Assembly: GCA_017301975.1 (NCBI GenBank)
Contig: JAFLEI010000037.1
Span: 1-64,000 of the forward strand
Reading direction: 5' to 3'
DNA from: Verrucomicrobiota bacterium
Lineage (GTDB): Bacteria; Verrucomicrobiota; Verrucomicrobiia; Verrucomicrobiales; Verrucomicrobiaceae
DNA length: 64,000 nt
Positions within the stretch are counted from its first letter, which is position 1, and each line of letters opens with the position of its first letter. The notes beneath the pieces were generated by a model, which was not told the DNA's origin, searched no databases, and saw nothing but the letters and a program-made list of their open reading frames with translations. Shown in pieces: positions 32,194-40,735 of the stretch. Position numbers and translations under genes: made by a program.

Positions 32194-33963
32194 ATGCTTC
32201 CACTCATCGATCAGATCCTGAAAGACTCGGGTTGTGCCGATCTTCCTGCCGTGCGGCAGGCGGTGGAAGAGGCGTGCTTCAATCAGACCTCCTTCGTGGA
32301 TGCCGTGCTGGATTGCGAAGGCGTGCGCGAGCGCGATTTCCTGGCAGCCTTGGCCAAAACGCTCAACCTGCCATGGTGGGAGCCGAAAGAGGAAGATCAA
32401 CCTGCGGAGCAGGGGATGCGCCGAATGCTGCCGGCGGAGATCGCCCTGCGTCATCGCCTGCTGCCCGTGTTCACGGAAGAAACGAAAAACGAGGATGGCA
32501 CGGAGACGGAGCGCACGCTGCACATCGCCACCTTTGATCCGCTCAGCCTCGTGGCGCATCAGCGTGTGGCCGCCAGTCTGTCAATGCCCGTGGTCTGGCA
32601 TGTGGGGCAGCGCACCCGAATTGTCGAAGGCCTGCAAAAGCTCTATGGCCTGGGCGCCGACACGTTTGAAAAGATCCTGCGGGGACGTGCCGACTGGGGC
32701 GCGGAAGATCTGCGTGATGAAGTCACCGTGCTCGATGAACCCGAAGACGAAGAGGCATCGGTGGTGCGCTTCGTGAATCAAATCATCCGCCGTGGTCTGG
32801 AGCAACGCGCCACGGACATCCACGTGGAGCCGCAGCAGGATCGGCTGCGCATTCGCTACCGCATCGATGGTCGCCTCGAAGAACTGGCGGTTCCGGAGAA
32901 CATCAAGTCTCTGCAGGCCTCGGTGATCGCCCGCCTCAAGATCATGGCAAGGCTCGACATTGCCGAGAAGCGTCTGCCCCAGGATGGCCGTATCAATCTC
33001 GAACTCGATGGCCTCGCCATCGACGTGCGCGTGGCCACCATTCCATCCGTCGAAGGCGAAAGCATCAGCCTTCGTCTGCTGGCACAGCAGCAGGTCACCG
33101 TGAACCGCCTCGGCCTCACCGACAACATTCGACCCGTTGTCGATGAACTGCTGAAACTGCCGAACGGTATCATTCTCATCACGGGTCCGACCGGCAGCGG
33201 CAAATCGACCACACTGTATGCTTTCCTCACGGATCTGAATCAAACGCATCGTCGGATCGTCACCATTGAAGATCCGGTGGAGTACAAGATGCCCGGCATC
33301 GTGCAGATCGCGGTGAAGCCCGAGATCGGCCTCACCTTCGGTGCGGGGCTGCGCAGCATTCTGCGCGGTGACCCGAACGTGGTGATGATCGGAGAAATGC
33401 GCGACCTTGAAACTACTGAGATCGCCGTGCGCGCCGCTCTCACCGGTCACTTGGTTTTCAGCACCCTTCACACGAATGACGCCATCGGCGGCATCACCCG
33501 TCTTATCGACATGGGTGTGGAACCCTTCCTCGTCTCCAGCGCGGTGCGCGCCTTCTTTGCCCAGCGTCTCGTGCGCAAACTCTGCCCCGTGTGCAAAACG
33601 CCCACCGAGGTCGAAGAGAGCTACCTCAAATCCATCGGCTTTCCGTCTCATTTGCCCGGTAAAATCATGCGTGCCGTGGGTTGTGAGGCCTGCCGTGGCA
33701 GCGGCTTCCAGGGCCGGCTCTCCATCTATGAAGTCTGCCTCGTCACTCACGCGTTGCAGCATCTCATCAACAGCCGCGCACACCCTGCCGAATTTCACAA
33801 GCAGGCCCTCAAGGATGGCTACATCCCCATGCGCGGCTACGGCTTTCAGAAAGTGCTCAGTGGTGAAACCACCATCGAAGAAGTTCTCAGCGTCACCGCC
33901 GCCAGTGATCGCAATCACACGCCGCAGACGACCTCCATGCCATCCACTCGTTTAGCCGCCTAA
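32194..33963 (+). CDS. gspE: Type II secretion/type IV pilus assembly ATPase GspE/PilB
   Basis: This cytoplasmic hexameric ATPase drives pseudopilus assembly. The 589 residues comprise an N-terminal MshEN-type domain (about 1-150) and the ATPase core. Walker A is GPTGSGKSTTLYAFL, the Asp box region includes VTIEDPVEYKMPG, Walker B is VVMIGEMRD (GEIRD in most homologues), and the His box is TGHLVFSTLHTND. The zinc-binding tetracysteine has its pairs in LCPVCKT and CEACRGSGF. It is the first gene of a ten-gene operon. Confidence 0.93.
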   Translation: MLPLIDQILKDSGCADLPAVRQAVEEACFNQTSFVDAVLDCEGVRERDFLAALAKTLNLPWWEPKEEDQPAEQGMRRMLPAEIALRHRLLPVFTEETKNEDGTETERTLHIATFDPLSLVAHQRVAASLSMPVVWHVGQRTRIVEGLQKLYGLGADTFEKILRGRADWGAEDLRDEVTVLDEPEDEEASVVRFVNQIIRRGLEQRATDIHVEPQQDRLRIRYRIDGRLEELAVPENIKSLQASVIARLKIMARLDIAEKRLPQDGRINLELDGLAIDVRVATIPSVEGESISLRLLAQQQVTVNRLGLTDNIRPVVDELLKLPNGIILITGPTGSGKSTTLYAFLTDLNQTHRRIVTIEDPVEYKMPGIVQIAVKPEIGLTFGAGLRSILRGDPNVVMIGEMRDLETTEIAVRAALTGHLVFSTLHTNDAIGGITRLIDMGVEPFLVSSAVRAFFAQRLVRKLCPVCKTPTEVEESYLKSIGFPSHLPGKIMRAVGCEACRGSGFQGRLSIYEVCLVTHALQHLINSRAHPAEFHKQALKDGYIPMRGYGFQKVLSGETTIEEVLSVTAASDRNHTPQTTSMPSTRLAA

Positions 33964-33966
33964 CCC

Positions 33967-35220
33967 ATGCCCACCTTCGTTTACAGCGCTCACGGTCCTT
34001 CCGGTGTTATCACCGGGGAGCTGTCTGCGTCGGATCGTAGCGAGGCGTTTGCATTGTTGGGAAAAAAGAAAATTCAGCCCATCAAGCTCGAAGCCGCAGG
34101 TGACGTCAAGACAACCGCAAACACTGCCGCCAAGGCCAGGCAGAGTGCAGCGGCTGCCGAAACCATCCCCGGTGGTCCCATCAAACTCAAGCTGCCTCAG
34201 GTGGTGCTCTTCATCGAAGAACTCTCCGACCTCGTCGGTGCTGGCATTCAGCTTGAGCCCGCACTCGCCACCATGGAGCGCCGTCGCGAACTCTCCGGCA
34301 TCAAAACACTCGCCACCGTCCTGCGTGGCAAGGTGCGCGATGGCATGGCGTTCTCCAAGGCCATCGCGGCTACGAGCCCAAGCTTTGGCAAACTTTTCTG
34401 CGCGCTAGTCTCGGCGGGGGAGGCCAGTGGTTCGCTGAGCACTATTTTGAAGCGTCAGGCGCAGTACATGCGCTCCTTGCAGGCGCTGAAGTCCAAGGTG
34501 CTTTCGGCGCTGCTGTATCCGGCATTTCTCATCGTCGCCGCTGTGGCCGTCACACTTCTGTTCGTCGTCTATCTCATTCCGAAACTCACGGAGATGCTGG
34601 ATTCGACCGGCGGCTCGCTGCCCTTTGCAGCGCAGATCATCCTGAAGGTCAGCGACACTTTCAAGGCGACATGGTGGATGATTATCCTTGGCGGCATCGC
34701 CTCCTACATTCTTGGCAAGGCATGGATCTCGCGTCCCGAGTCGGCCATCCCCTGGGCGCATTTCAAACTTCGCCTGCCTCTCTTCGGCGGCATCTTCCGC
34801 GCACGCTTCTACGTCCAGTTTCTGGAAACGATGGCCAACCTGCTGGGCAACGGCCTCACCATGGTGCAGGCCATGCAGCTCACCCATCAGGCCATCGACA
34901 ATCCGTATCTGCAGCAGGGCTTTGAAAGCGTCATGCGCAACGTGGGCGAAGGCGTCGCGCTTTCCCGTGCGCTGGACCGCAGTGCCCAGTTTCCCCCGCT
35001 GCTCATCGACATGGTGAACGTGGGAGAGCAAACCGGCGACATGCCTGCCGCACTCGCCCGTGCTGCTGAGCGATTCGACCGTGAGCTCAGCAAAAAGATC
35101 GACACGCTCGCCGCGCTCATCCAGCCCCTCATTGTCTGCCTCATGGCCGGCATGGTCGGCCTCATGGCCTACCTCATGATGACCACCATTTTCCAGACCA
35201 TTTCCAGCATCAACAAATAG
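33967..35220 (+). CDS. gspF: Type II secretion inner-membrane protein GspF
   Basis: GspF is the polytopic platform protein that couples the ATPase to pseudopilin extraction. The 417 residues contain two T2SSF domains with the repeat marks QVVLFIEELSDLVGAGIQLE and YVQFLETMANLLGNGLTMVQ, each before a helical bundle, and three membrane helices including YPAFLIVAAVAVTLLFVVYL and the last PLIVCLMAGMVGLMAYLMMT. It starts three bases after gspE. Confidence 0.93.
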   Translation: MPTFVYSAHGPSGVITGELSASDRSEAFALLGKKKIQPIKLEAAGDVKTTANTAAKARQSAAAAETIPGGPIKLKLPQVVLFIEELSDLVGAGIQLEPALATMERRRELSGIKTLATVLRGKVRDGMAFSKAIAATSPSFGKLFCALVSAGEASGSLSTILKRQAQYMRSLQALKSKVLSALLYPAFLIVAAVAVTLLFVVYLIPKLTEMLDSTGGSLPFAAQIILKVSDTFKATWWMIILGGIASYILGKAWISRPESAIPWAHFKLRLPLFGGIFRARFYVQFLETMANLLGNGLTMVQAMQLTHQAIDNPYLQQGFESVMRNVGEGVALSRALDRSAQFPPLLIDMVNVGEQTGDMPAALARAAERFDRELSKKIDTLAALIQPLIVCLMAGMVGLMAYLMMTTIFQTISSINK

Positions 35221-35244
35221 CCGCCCGTTTCCCATCCACACCCA

Positions 35245-35682
35245 ATGAAACATACGCAAACCCAACCACGCCTCGCGACGTCCGGCTTCACCCTCGTCGA
35301 GATGATCCTCGTGCTCGCCATCGTGGCGCTCCTTGTGGGCGCGGCCATCGTCAATTTCGGCGGTGTGCTTGAGGGCGGCAAAAAGACCACTGCCAAAGGC
35401 AACATCAGCAGCATCACCTCCGCGCTGCGCGCCTATGAAGTGGACAACATGTTCCTGCCCACAACAGAACAGGGACTCTCCGCGTTGGTGGAAAAGCCCA
35501 GCAGCCGTCCGGCCCCGCAAAGCTGGAGTCCGAAGCTCAAAAAGCTGCCCATCGACCCCTGGGGCAACGCCTATCACTATCGCCGCCCCGGCGTGAAGGA
35601 CAAGACCGGCTTCGATGTCTATTCGGCCGGCCCGGACGGTGTCGCCGACAACGCTGACGACATCGGCAGCTGGGATCAATAA
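35245..35682 (+). CDS. gspG: Type II secretion major pseudopilin GspG
   Basis: The protein has 145 residues. The prepilin cleavage site is SG/FTLVEMILVLAIVALLVG, cut after Gly14. The globular part has LPTTEQGLSALVEKP, then DPWGNAYHYRRPG and the Ca2+-binding end SAGPDGVADNADDIGSW, all GspG-specific. It forms the main shaft of the pseudopilus. Confidence 0.95.
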   Translation: MKHTQTQPRLATSGFTLVEMILVLAIVALLVGAAIVNFGGVLEGGKKTTAKGNISSITSALRAYEVDNMFLPTTEQGLSALVEKPSSRPAPQSWSPKLKKLPIDPWGNAYHYRRPGVKDKTGFDVYSAGPDGVADNADDIGSWDQ

Positions 35683-35693
35683 CGAAAAAATAG

Positions 35694-35764
35694 AATGACG
35701 AACTGCCAGTCCATCACCAAGACCGTGCAAACCACGCTGAATCCTCAGCGTGGCATTCGTCATT
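35694..35764. repeat. Foldback heptamer element spanning the gspH start codon
   Basis: AATGACGAACTGCC (35694-35707) is the near reverse complement of GGCATTCGTCATT (35752-35764). Inside lies a perfect 9-bp hairpin: CCACGCTGA (35732-35740), ATCC, TCAGCGTGG (35745-35753). The gspH start codon is the ATG inside the first heptamer. The whole 71-base unit codes for the part of GspH that comes before its cleavage motif. Confidence 0.7.
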
Positions 35765-36195
35765 CCCGCGCAGCCGGCTTCACGCTGCTGGAGATCATCG
35801 TCGCGATGTCGATCACCCTGCTGATCATTGGCATTGCCACCGTCAGCATCTCCGGTGTGCGCGCTGAAGACAAAATGCGGCGTGCGGCAGCCATGATCGA
35901 AACCACGGCCCGGCAAAACATGCTGCAGGCGCTCAACAGCCAGCAGACGGTGCGCATGGAGCTTTCGGCTGGTGCGTTTGGCACGAGTGATGAATTCAGC
36001 GGCATGCTGCAGGTGCGCCGTGTGGGTGAGAAGGCTTTCCGCAAGCCAGGCCGTGGGGAAGCCTGGGAGTTCAGCCCCAGCGGCATCTGTGAGCCCATCG
36101 AGGTTCGCATCAGCGGCCCGGCAGGGCAGATCGAGATCGGTTTCGATCCGCTCACCGCCTGTGCAAAACGCAAATCCATTCAGGTCAAAGGATGA
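35695..36195 (+). CDS. gspH: Minor pseudopilin, GspH-like
   Basis: The protein has 166 residues. The prepilin motif is AAG/FTLLEIIVAMSITLLIIG near residue 28, so the leader is long, because the first ~23 residues come from the foldback repeat. The start ATG 35695 is inside that repeat; GTG 35725 would also keep the leader. The globular part has ISGVRAEDKMRRAAAMIETT, fitting the initiation complex H subunit. It starts 12 bases after gspG. Confidence 0.82.
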   Translation: MTNCQSITKTVQTTLNPQRGIRHSRAAGFTLLEIIVAMSITLLIIGIATVSISGVRAEDKMRRAAAMIETTARQNMLQALNSQQTVRMELSAGAFGTSDEFSGMLQVRRVGEKAFRKPGRGEAWEFSPSGICEPIEVRISGPAGQIEIGFDPLTACAKRKSIQVKG

Positions 36196-36605
36196 AACAC
36201 ACCCGCACATCCTCCTCCGCCTCGGGTTTCGCCTTGCTCGAAATCATCCTCGCCCTCGCGCTGTTTTCTTTCGTGGCCGTCAGCATGACACAGGCGATCG
36301 AGCAGATTGCCAAGGCATCAACCTCCGCCCGTCAGGAGGCGCAGGTGCTGCGCGTGCTTGAGTCGGTCCTCGCCGAAGTGGCGCACCAGCCCGAGTTCAA
36401 GGCCGCCAGCATTTCGTTCAATCCCACCGCCGATCACATCGACGCCAGCGCAACCATCGAGAAGGTCGAACTCATCAACAAAGACAAGGTCAAGCTCGAC
36501 CACATGTTTCGCATCCGCGCCGAAGCATGGATCAATGACGGGCGCACGCGGCGCATGAAACGCAGCATGGAAACCTATGTGTATTCGCCCCACAGTCCGA
36601 TCTAA
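36192..36605 (+). CDS. gspI: Minor pseudopilin, GspI-like
   Basis: The protein has 137 residues. The cleavage motif is SG/FALLEIILALALFSFVAV. The rest is short, with IEQIAKASTSARQEAQVLR and a beta-sheet with IRAEAWINDGRTRRMKRS. GspI forms the tip complex with J and K. It overlaps gspH by four bases and gspJ by 29. Confidence 0.82.
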   Translation: MKHTRTSSSASGFALLEIILALALFSFVAVSMTQAIEQIAKASTSARQEAQVLRVLESVLAEVAHQPEFKAASISFNPTADHIDASATIEKVELINKDKVKLDHMFRIRAEAWINDGRTRRMKRSMETYVYSPHSPI

Positions 36606-37245
36606 GGCCGCGTTCACGCTGCTCGAAGTCATCATGGCCATGGCGCTCATCGGCTTCATCCTGAGCGCCGTCTATGGCGTGGCCAACGGTGCCATGCAGC
36701 TGGGCAAATCTATGAGCACCGCCCGCGTGGCCGAGACACGCATCAGCAACTTCGTCACTCAATGGCGTGACTGCCTGGAAACCATGGACCCCGGCATTCA
36801 ACTCTCAGCGGGCCTCGAAAAGGCGGCGCGTGGTGCTTCGGGCAATCTGTTCATCGCAGGCGGTCACATGCCCTTCGCGTGGGAGCGTCGTTTGAAGCTC
36901 GCGGACGCCGTGGAATTTGGCGTCGTGCGCAATCGGGAGACCAAAGACCTGAGCCTCGTGGTGCGTCACTTCAAGATCAATCCCAAGGCCAGAACTCCGG
37001 ATGAATACAACCTCATCGCCGAGTTGCCCATCCTCGAAGGGCTCAAGCAGATGCAGTGGCAGTTTTATGAGCCGGAGGAAAAGAAGTGGTTCACCAGCTG
37101 GGATCCCAAGAAGCGCCCGCAGCCACCGCTTTTCATGAAGCTCAAGTTTGCCTTCACCGCCGACCCGCGTGAGCACGAGTACACGTTTTGGATCGCCAAC
37201 GACCTCGCCCAGGTCAGCGTGCCGCAGGCACCTCCGCCACAATGA
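36577..37245 (+). CDS. gspJ: Minor pseudopilin, GspJ-like
   Basis: The protein has 222 residues. The processing site is KAA/FTLLEVIMAMALIGFILS, with Ala in place of Gly at -1, which is unusual and might slow cleavage. The larger beta domain has QFYEPEEKKWFTSWDPKKRP as in GspJ. It overlaps gspI by 29 bases and gspK by four. Confidence 0.82.
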   Translation: MCIRPTVRSKAAFTLLEVIMAMALIGFILSAVYGVANGAMQLGKSMSTARVAETRISNFVTQWRDCLETMDPGIQLSAGLEKAARGASGNLFIAGGHMPFAWERRLKLADAVEFGVVRNRETKDLSLVVRHFKINPKARTPDEYNLIAELPILEGLKQMQWQFYEPEEKKWFTSWDPKKRPQPPLFMKLKFAFTADPREHEYTFWIANDLAQVSVPQAPPPQ

Positions 37246-37328
37246 CGAATGAAATTCCAGTAACGCAAGGGCTGCGGAGCCGGCCGGCAAGATCCGGCGG
37301 CTTCGTCATCCCTTCGTCGTTCTTTCGG
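37241..37328. repeat. Foldback heptamer element spanning the gspK start codon
   Basis: AATGACGAATG at 37241 (start codon inside) is matched by inverted heptamers CTTCGTCATC CCTTCGTCGT TCTTTCGG at 37301-37328. The middle can form a GCCGG/CCGGC hairpin. As in gspH, the element codes for the N-terminal extension before the conserved hydrophobic segment. The right end is very similar to the one at 723-750. Confidence 0.6.
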
Positions 37329-38249
37329 GATGCGTCCTTGCAGCGTGGCTCCGCGCTCATTGTCGTGTTTTGGATGATCGCGGTCCTTGGCATGGTGGCG
37401 TTTGCAGGTGCGAAGGCGTTGCAGGCGGACTCCCAGTACACGCGCATGATGCGCGGCCGCATTTTTGCCAAACGTTACGCTGAGATGGGCATCGAGGTGG
37501 CGCGCCATCCGGTCATGCGCGAGGACGATCCTCTTCTGCACTTCAACGCCAACGATGGCGGTGGCTACAACGTCAAGCTCGTGGCCGAGGAGGCGCGGTT
37601 GAACGCCAACCATCTCATTCAGACCGGAGACAAGGTGCTGCTGCGCCGTTTGTTCACGAGCTGGGGATTCAAGGAGCAGTTTGTCTCCGCCTTGTGCGAT
37701 GCGCTGAAGGACTGGGTGGATGCCGACGGCAATGTCAGCCTCAATGGCGCCGAAAAACGTGACTACGAAAAGATGGGTTTTGAGGGCATGCCGTTCAACC
37801 GTCCGTTCAAGGAAGTCGAGGAGATGCTGCTGGTGCGTGGCATGGAAATCGTCAACATTGAGCGGCCCGACTGGCGCGAGTGGTTCACCGTTTTTGGCGA
37901 TGGCCGCGTGGATGTGAACGACGCACGTCCCGAACTCATTGCTCTTCTTGCCGATCTGCCATTGGAGCGCGTGCAGCCGCTGCTGAAGCTGCGTGCCGGT
38001 CGCGATGGCGCGTTGCATACGCAGGATGATGTGCGGCTCGGCAGCGTGCCTCAGGTGGCGCAGTTGATGGGTGTCTATCAGCCGCAGATTCTTGCGCAGC
38101 TCACTCAATGGATTCAGTTCGCCGGTCCCATCCGCCGCATCGAAAGCGTCGGTTCGCTCGGCCCCTTGCAACGAAAACTCATCCTCATCACGCAGGACGG
38201 CAAGGCCGTCTGGCGTGGTGAAATCCCTGCCCATGGCAAAAACACGTAA
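37242..38249 (+). CDS. gspK: Minor pseudopilin, GspK-like
   Basis: The protein has 335 residues from ATG 37242, four bases into the overlap with gspJ. The N-terminal ~33 residues come from the foldback repeat. The conserved GspK hydrophobic segment follows: QRGSALIVVFWMIAVLGMVA. The soluble part has two SAM-like helical regions typical of GspK, e.g. RLNANHLIQTGDKVLLRRLF and VNDARPELIALLADLPLERV. GspK caps the pseudopilus. Confidence 0.82.
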   Translation: MTNEIPVTQGLRSRPARSGGFVIPSSFFRDASLQRGSALIVVFWMIAVLGMVAFAGAKALQADSQYTRMMRGRIFAKRYAEMGIEVARHPVMREDDPLLHFNANDGGGYNVKLVAEEARLNANHLIQTGDKVLLRRLFTSWGFKEQFVSALCDALKDWVDADGNVSLNGAEKRDYEKMGFEGMPFNRPFKEVEEMLLVRGMEIVNIERPDWREWFTVFGDGRVDVNDARPELIALLADLPLERVQPLLKLRAGRDGALHTQDDVRLGSVPQVAQLMGVYQPQILAQLTQWIQFAGPIRRIESVGSLGPLQRKLILITQDGKAVWRGEIPAHGKNT

Positions 38250-39450
38250 ACCACCCTGCGAGCTGCTGCTCCCTGGCGCACAAGTCTGGCAAAGCTGGAT
38301 GGGTGCTGAAGGTGCTGCCTGCCTGCTGCACACCGAGCAGAGCACCGATGGCGCCAAATTTGGCAAAGAGGCGCAGCGTCGGGTGCTCGCACTTCCGGCC
38401 GTGCATTTCTGGGCGCTGCCCGCCTGGCTCAAAGGACAGCCCGAACACCTGCGCAGCATGGCGCTGCTGCATCTCGAACGCATGGGCATCAAGGCGGAGG
38501 ATGATGAGACGGGTGTGCAGGTGCGCAACATGCAGGGAAAAGAAGGCGCGTATCTCACGCGCATCCTCGCACTCAAGGAAGTGCCGACACCGCTCTCCGA
38601 CACCGCACGGCTGCCGGATGAAGTCACGCTGCACGCACTGTGCTATCCGCTGGTGCAAAACAGCCTCACGATTTTCCGCGAGCTGGGACGTCTCGTGGTG
38701 GCCATCACCAGCGGGACGCAGTTGATCTATTGCACGCCGCTGTCAGCCAACAAACTGGACGGCAATGCCCTTGCGGAGCTCAACAACATCTGCCTTCAGC
38801 TCGGCTTCCAAGGCGTGCTCGGCCGCCTCGAAAGCATCGTGCTTTGGATTGATGAAGGCGACATCACGCAGATCCAGCGTGTCACCGGCTTGACAGCCTA
38901 CCGCTGCGACATGCCGGCTCCCACCATGCCGGAGCGCGGCTCCAGCCTGCTCATGCCGCAGGACGTCACTGCTGAGCGTCAAAGCCAGACTCGTCGGGCA
39001 AAAACGCGCTTCATGGCCCTGGCGGCTGGGACGGTGATCGCAGCGGCGATTGCTCTCGTCGCCACGCTCACCTCCCTGGCTTTGCAGGAACGCAACATGC
39101 TGCGTGAAAAGGTCGCCGTGCTCACGCCGCGTGCCTCGCGCGTCATGGATCATAAAAAAGCATGGCAGGAGGTGGCCCCTGCGGTGGACCCCACGGTCTG
39201 GCCGCAGCAGGTGTTGCTGCATCTCATGGAGCCTGAATCATCCAAGGAAGTTTCCATCACTCATTGGGAATGGACTCCGGACCGCATGAACCTGCGCGGA
39301 CGCATGCCCAATTCCACATTGGCCTTTGAGTACATCCAGGCGCTCAAGTCCATCGAGGCACTTGCTTCTTACAGCTTGAACGGTCCGCCGCCTGTGTTTG
39401 CCAGCGACAGCAGTGCGGGCTTTGAACTGAAAGGAGGAGCGGGGGAATGA
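38233..39450 (+). CDS. GspL-like secretion protein (PilM/PilN-like domains)
   Basis: The protein has 405 residues from ATG 38233, overlapping gspK by 17 bases. The N-terminal ~290 residues have an actin-like appearance (LVVAITSGTQLIYC), then one membrane helix (FMALAAGTVIAAAIALVATL), then a periplasmic coiled part. This order is that of GspL, the link between GspE and GspM. Sequence identity to canonical GspL is not obvious, so the name rests on gene order and layout. Confidence 0.65.
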   Translation: MAKTRKPPCELLLPGAQVWQSWMGAEGAACLLHTEQSTDGAKFGKEAQRRVLALPAVHFWALPAWLKGQPEHLRSMALLHLERMGIKAEDDETGVQVRNMQGKEGAYLTRILALKEVPTPLSDTARLPDEVTLHALCYPLVQNSLTIFRELGRLVVAITSGTQLIYCTPLSANKLDGNALAELNNICLQLGFQGVLGRLESIVLWIDEGDITQIQRVTGLTAYRCDMPAPTMPERGSSLLMPQDVTAERQSQTRRAKTRFMALAAGTVIAAAIALVATLTSLALQERNMLREKVAVLTPRASRVMDHKKAWQEVAPAVDPTVWPQQVLLHLMEPESSKEVSITHWEWTPDRMNLRGRMPNSTLAFEYIQALKSIEALASYSLNGPPPVFASDSSAGFELKGGAGE

Positions 39451-40028
39451 AGAAGAGCGAAAAAGTTCTTCTGGGCGTTTTTGCCTTCCTGTTTCTCGTC
39501 ATCATTGGCGGAGGCGGGCTCATGTACGCCTTTAGAAACTACATGGCCATTCGTGAGGAAAACGACACTCTGCGCGACCGCCTTGCTGACATGAACCTCG
39601 CCATCTCCCAGGGCGCTGAATGGGCTGACAGATACGGCTGGCTCGAAGAGAACTGCCCGAACTTCACCAGCACGCAGGAGGCTTCGGCCAAGCTCCTGGA
39701 GATCATCACCGCCGAGGCTGAAAAAATGGGCGTCAGCATCGGCGGCAAGGAATTCATTGAAGCCGCACGCGTGCTGGGGCCTGACGGTCTGCCGCTGGAG
39801 GAAAACCTCGGCTACTTTGACAAGGCCACGGTGAAGATCACGCTTGCTGGAGTTCAGGAGCAGGCCTTCTTCGGCTGGCTTCACGCGCTGCAGCAGCCTA
39901 AGAGCTTCCTGGGAATCACCCGCATGCAGATCAATCCCAGCGGCACCAACAAGACCATCAATGCGGAGGTCGAGTTCACCCGGTTCTTCCGCGAGAAGTC
40001 GGCTCCCAAGGTCAGCAAAGTCAATTAG
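39447..40028 (+). CDS. GspM-like secretion protein
   Basis: The protein has 193 residues with one N-terminal membrane helix (VLLGVFAFLFLVIIGGGGLM), a short coiled coil (IREENDTLRDRLADMNLAI) and a periplasmic ferredoxin-like fold. It overlaps the GspL-like gene by four bases (ATGA). The layout matches GspM/PilO. The exact family cannot be confirmed by eye. Confidence 0.65.
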   Translation: MKKSEKVLLGVFAFLFLVIIGGGGLMYAFRNYMAIREENDTLRDRLADMNLAISQGAEWADRYGWLEENCPNFTSTQEASAKLLEIITAEAEKMGVSIGGKEFIEAARVLGPDGLPLEENLGYFDKATVKITLAGVQEQAFFGWLHALQQPKSFLGITRMQINPSGTNKTINAEVEFTRFFREKSAPKVSKVN

Positions 40029-40030
40029 CC

Positions 40031-40672
40031 ATGAAGCTCTCCACCTTATCCATTTCTCTGCTGGGACTGGCGATGTTTGCCTCTCATGCATCTGCGCAGG
40101 AGACACAGACGAAAGACGCCACGCCGGTGCCGTTTCCGAAGCTGGAGCACTTCGCCCCTTTGTGGGAGCGCTCCATCTTCACCACGAAGGATCTGCCTTC
40201 ACCCGATGCTCCCACGGGGCCAAACTTCGCCGACAACCTCAGCCTCTCCGGCATTTATGAAATCGACGGCGGGGTCGTGGCTGTCCTTGTGGACCGCACC
40301 ACCTCTCAGGTCATGGAGGCGCGTATCGGTTCGGAAAACGAGATGGGCATCAAGATCCGCGCGGTCAAACCCGGCGAGAGCGTGGACAAAACGCGCATTC
40401 AATTGCAGAAGGGCGATCAGGCAGGCTGGGTCAGCTTCGCCGATATCAACACCGCTCCGCCAGTCGAAGTCAGGAGTGCGATTCCCACACAACTGACCCC
40501 GGCGCCAAATCAAGCCTTGGGCGTGCAGCAGCGGCAGAACATGTCCGCATCTCGCAACCAGACGGGCCTGCCGCCCAATCCGATTCTTCCCCCACCTTCT
40601 ACACCCATCCCAGGTGCTTCCCCCAAGCCCGCCGCTCCGCGAGTTAATGACGTGCCGCTGCCGCCTCCTTGA
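40031..40672 (+). CDS. Possible GspC-like periplasmic protein, last gene of the operon
   Basis: The protein has 213 residues with a signal peptide (LSISLLGLAMFASHASAQ). The mature part has FAPLWERSIFTTKDLPS then LSLSGIYEIDGGVVAVLVDR and a GESVDKTRIQLQKGDQAGW stretch, like the homology region of GspC/PilP which binds the secretin. The C-terminal 60 residues are Pro-rich (PPNPILPPPSTPIPG). No PDZ domain is present. It starts three bases after the GspM-like gene. Confidence 0.5.
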   Translation: MKLSTLSISLLGLAMFASHASAQETQTKDATPVPFPKLEHFAPLWERSIFTTKDLPSPDAPTGPNFADNLSLSGIYEIDGGVVAVLVDRTTSQVMEARIGSENEMGIKIRAVKPGESVDKTRIQLQKGDQAGWVSFADINTAPPVEVRSAIPTQLTPAPNQALGVQQRQNMSASRNQTGLPPNPILPPPSTPIPGASPKPAAPRVNDVPLPPP

Positions 40673-40735
40673 GCCGGTGAATTTTTCAATGGGCACGAAG
40701 GCTTGCCAAATGAAGAGCCGTGGAGAGACTGACTC

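Noticed and set aside
32581..33918. 445-residue minus-strand frame
   Set aside because: Antisense shadow of gspE.
34405..36210. 601-residue minus-strand frame
   Set aside because: Antisense shadow of gspF, gspG and gspH; no protein family features.
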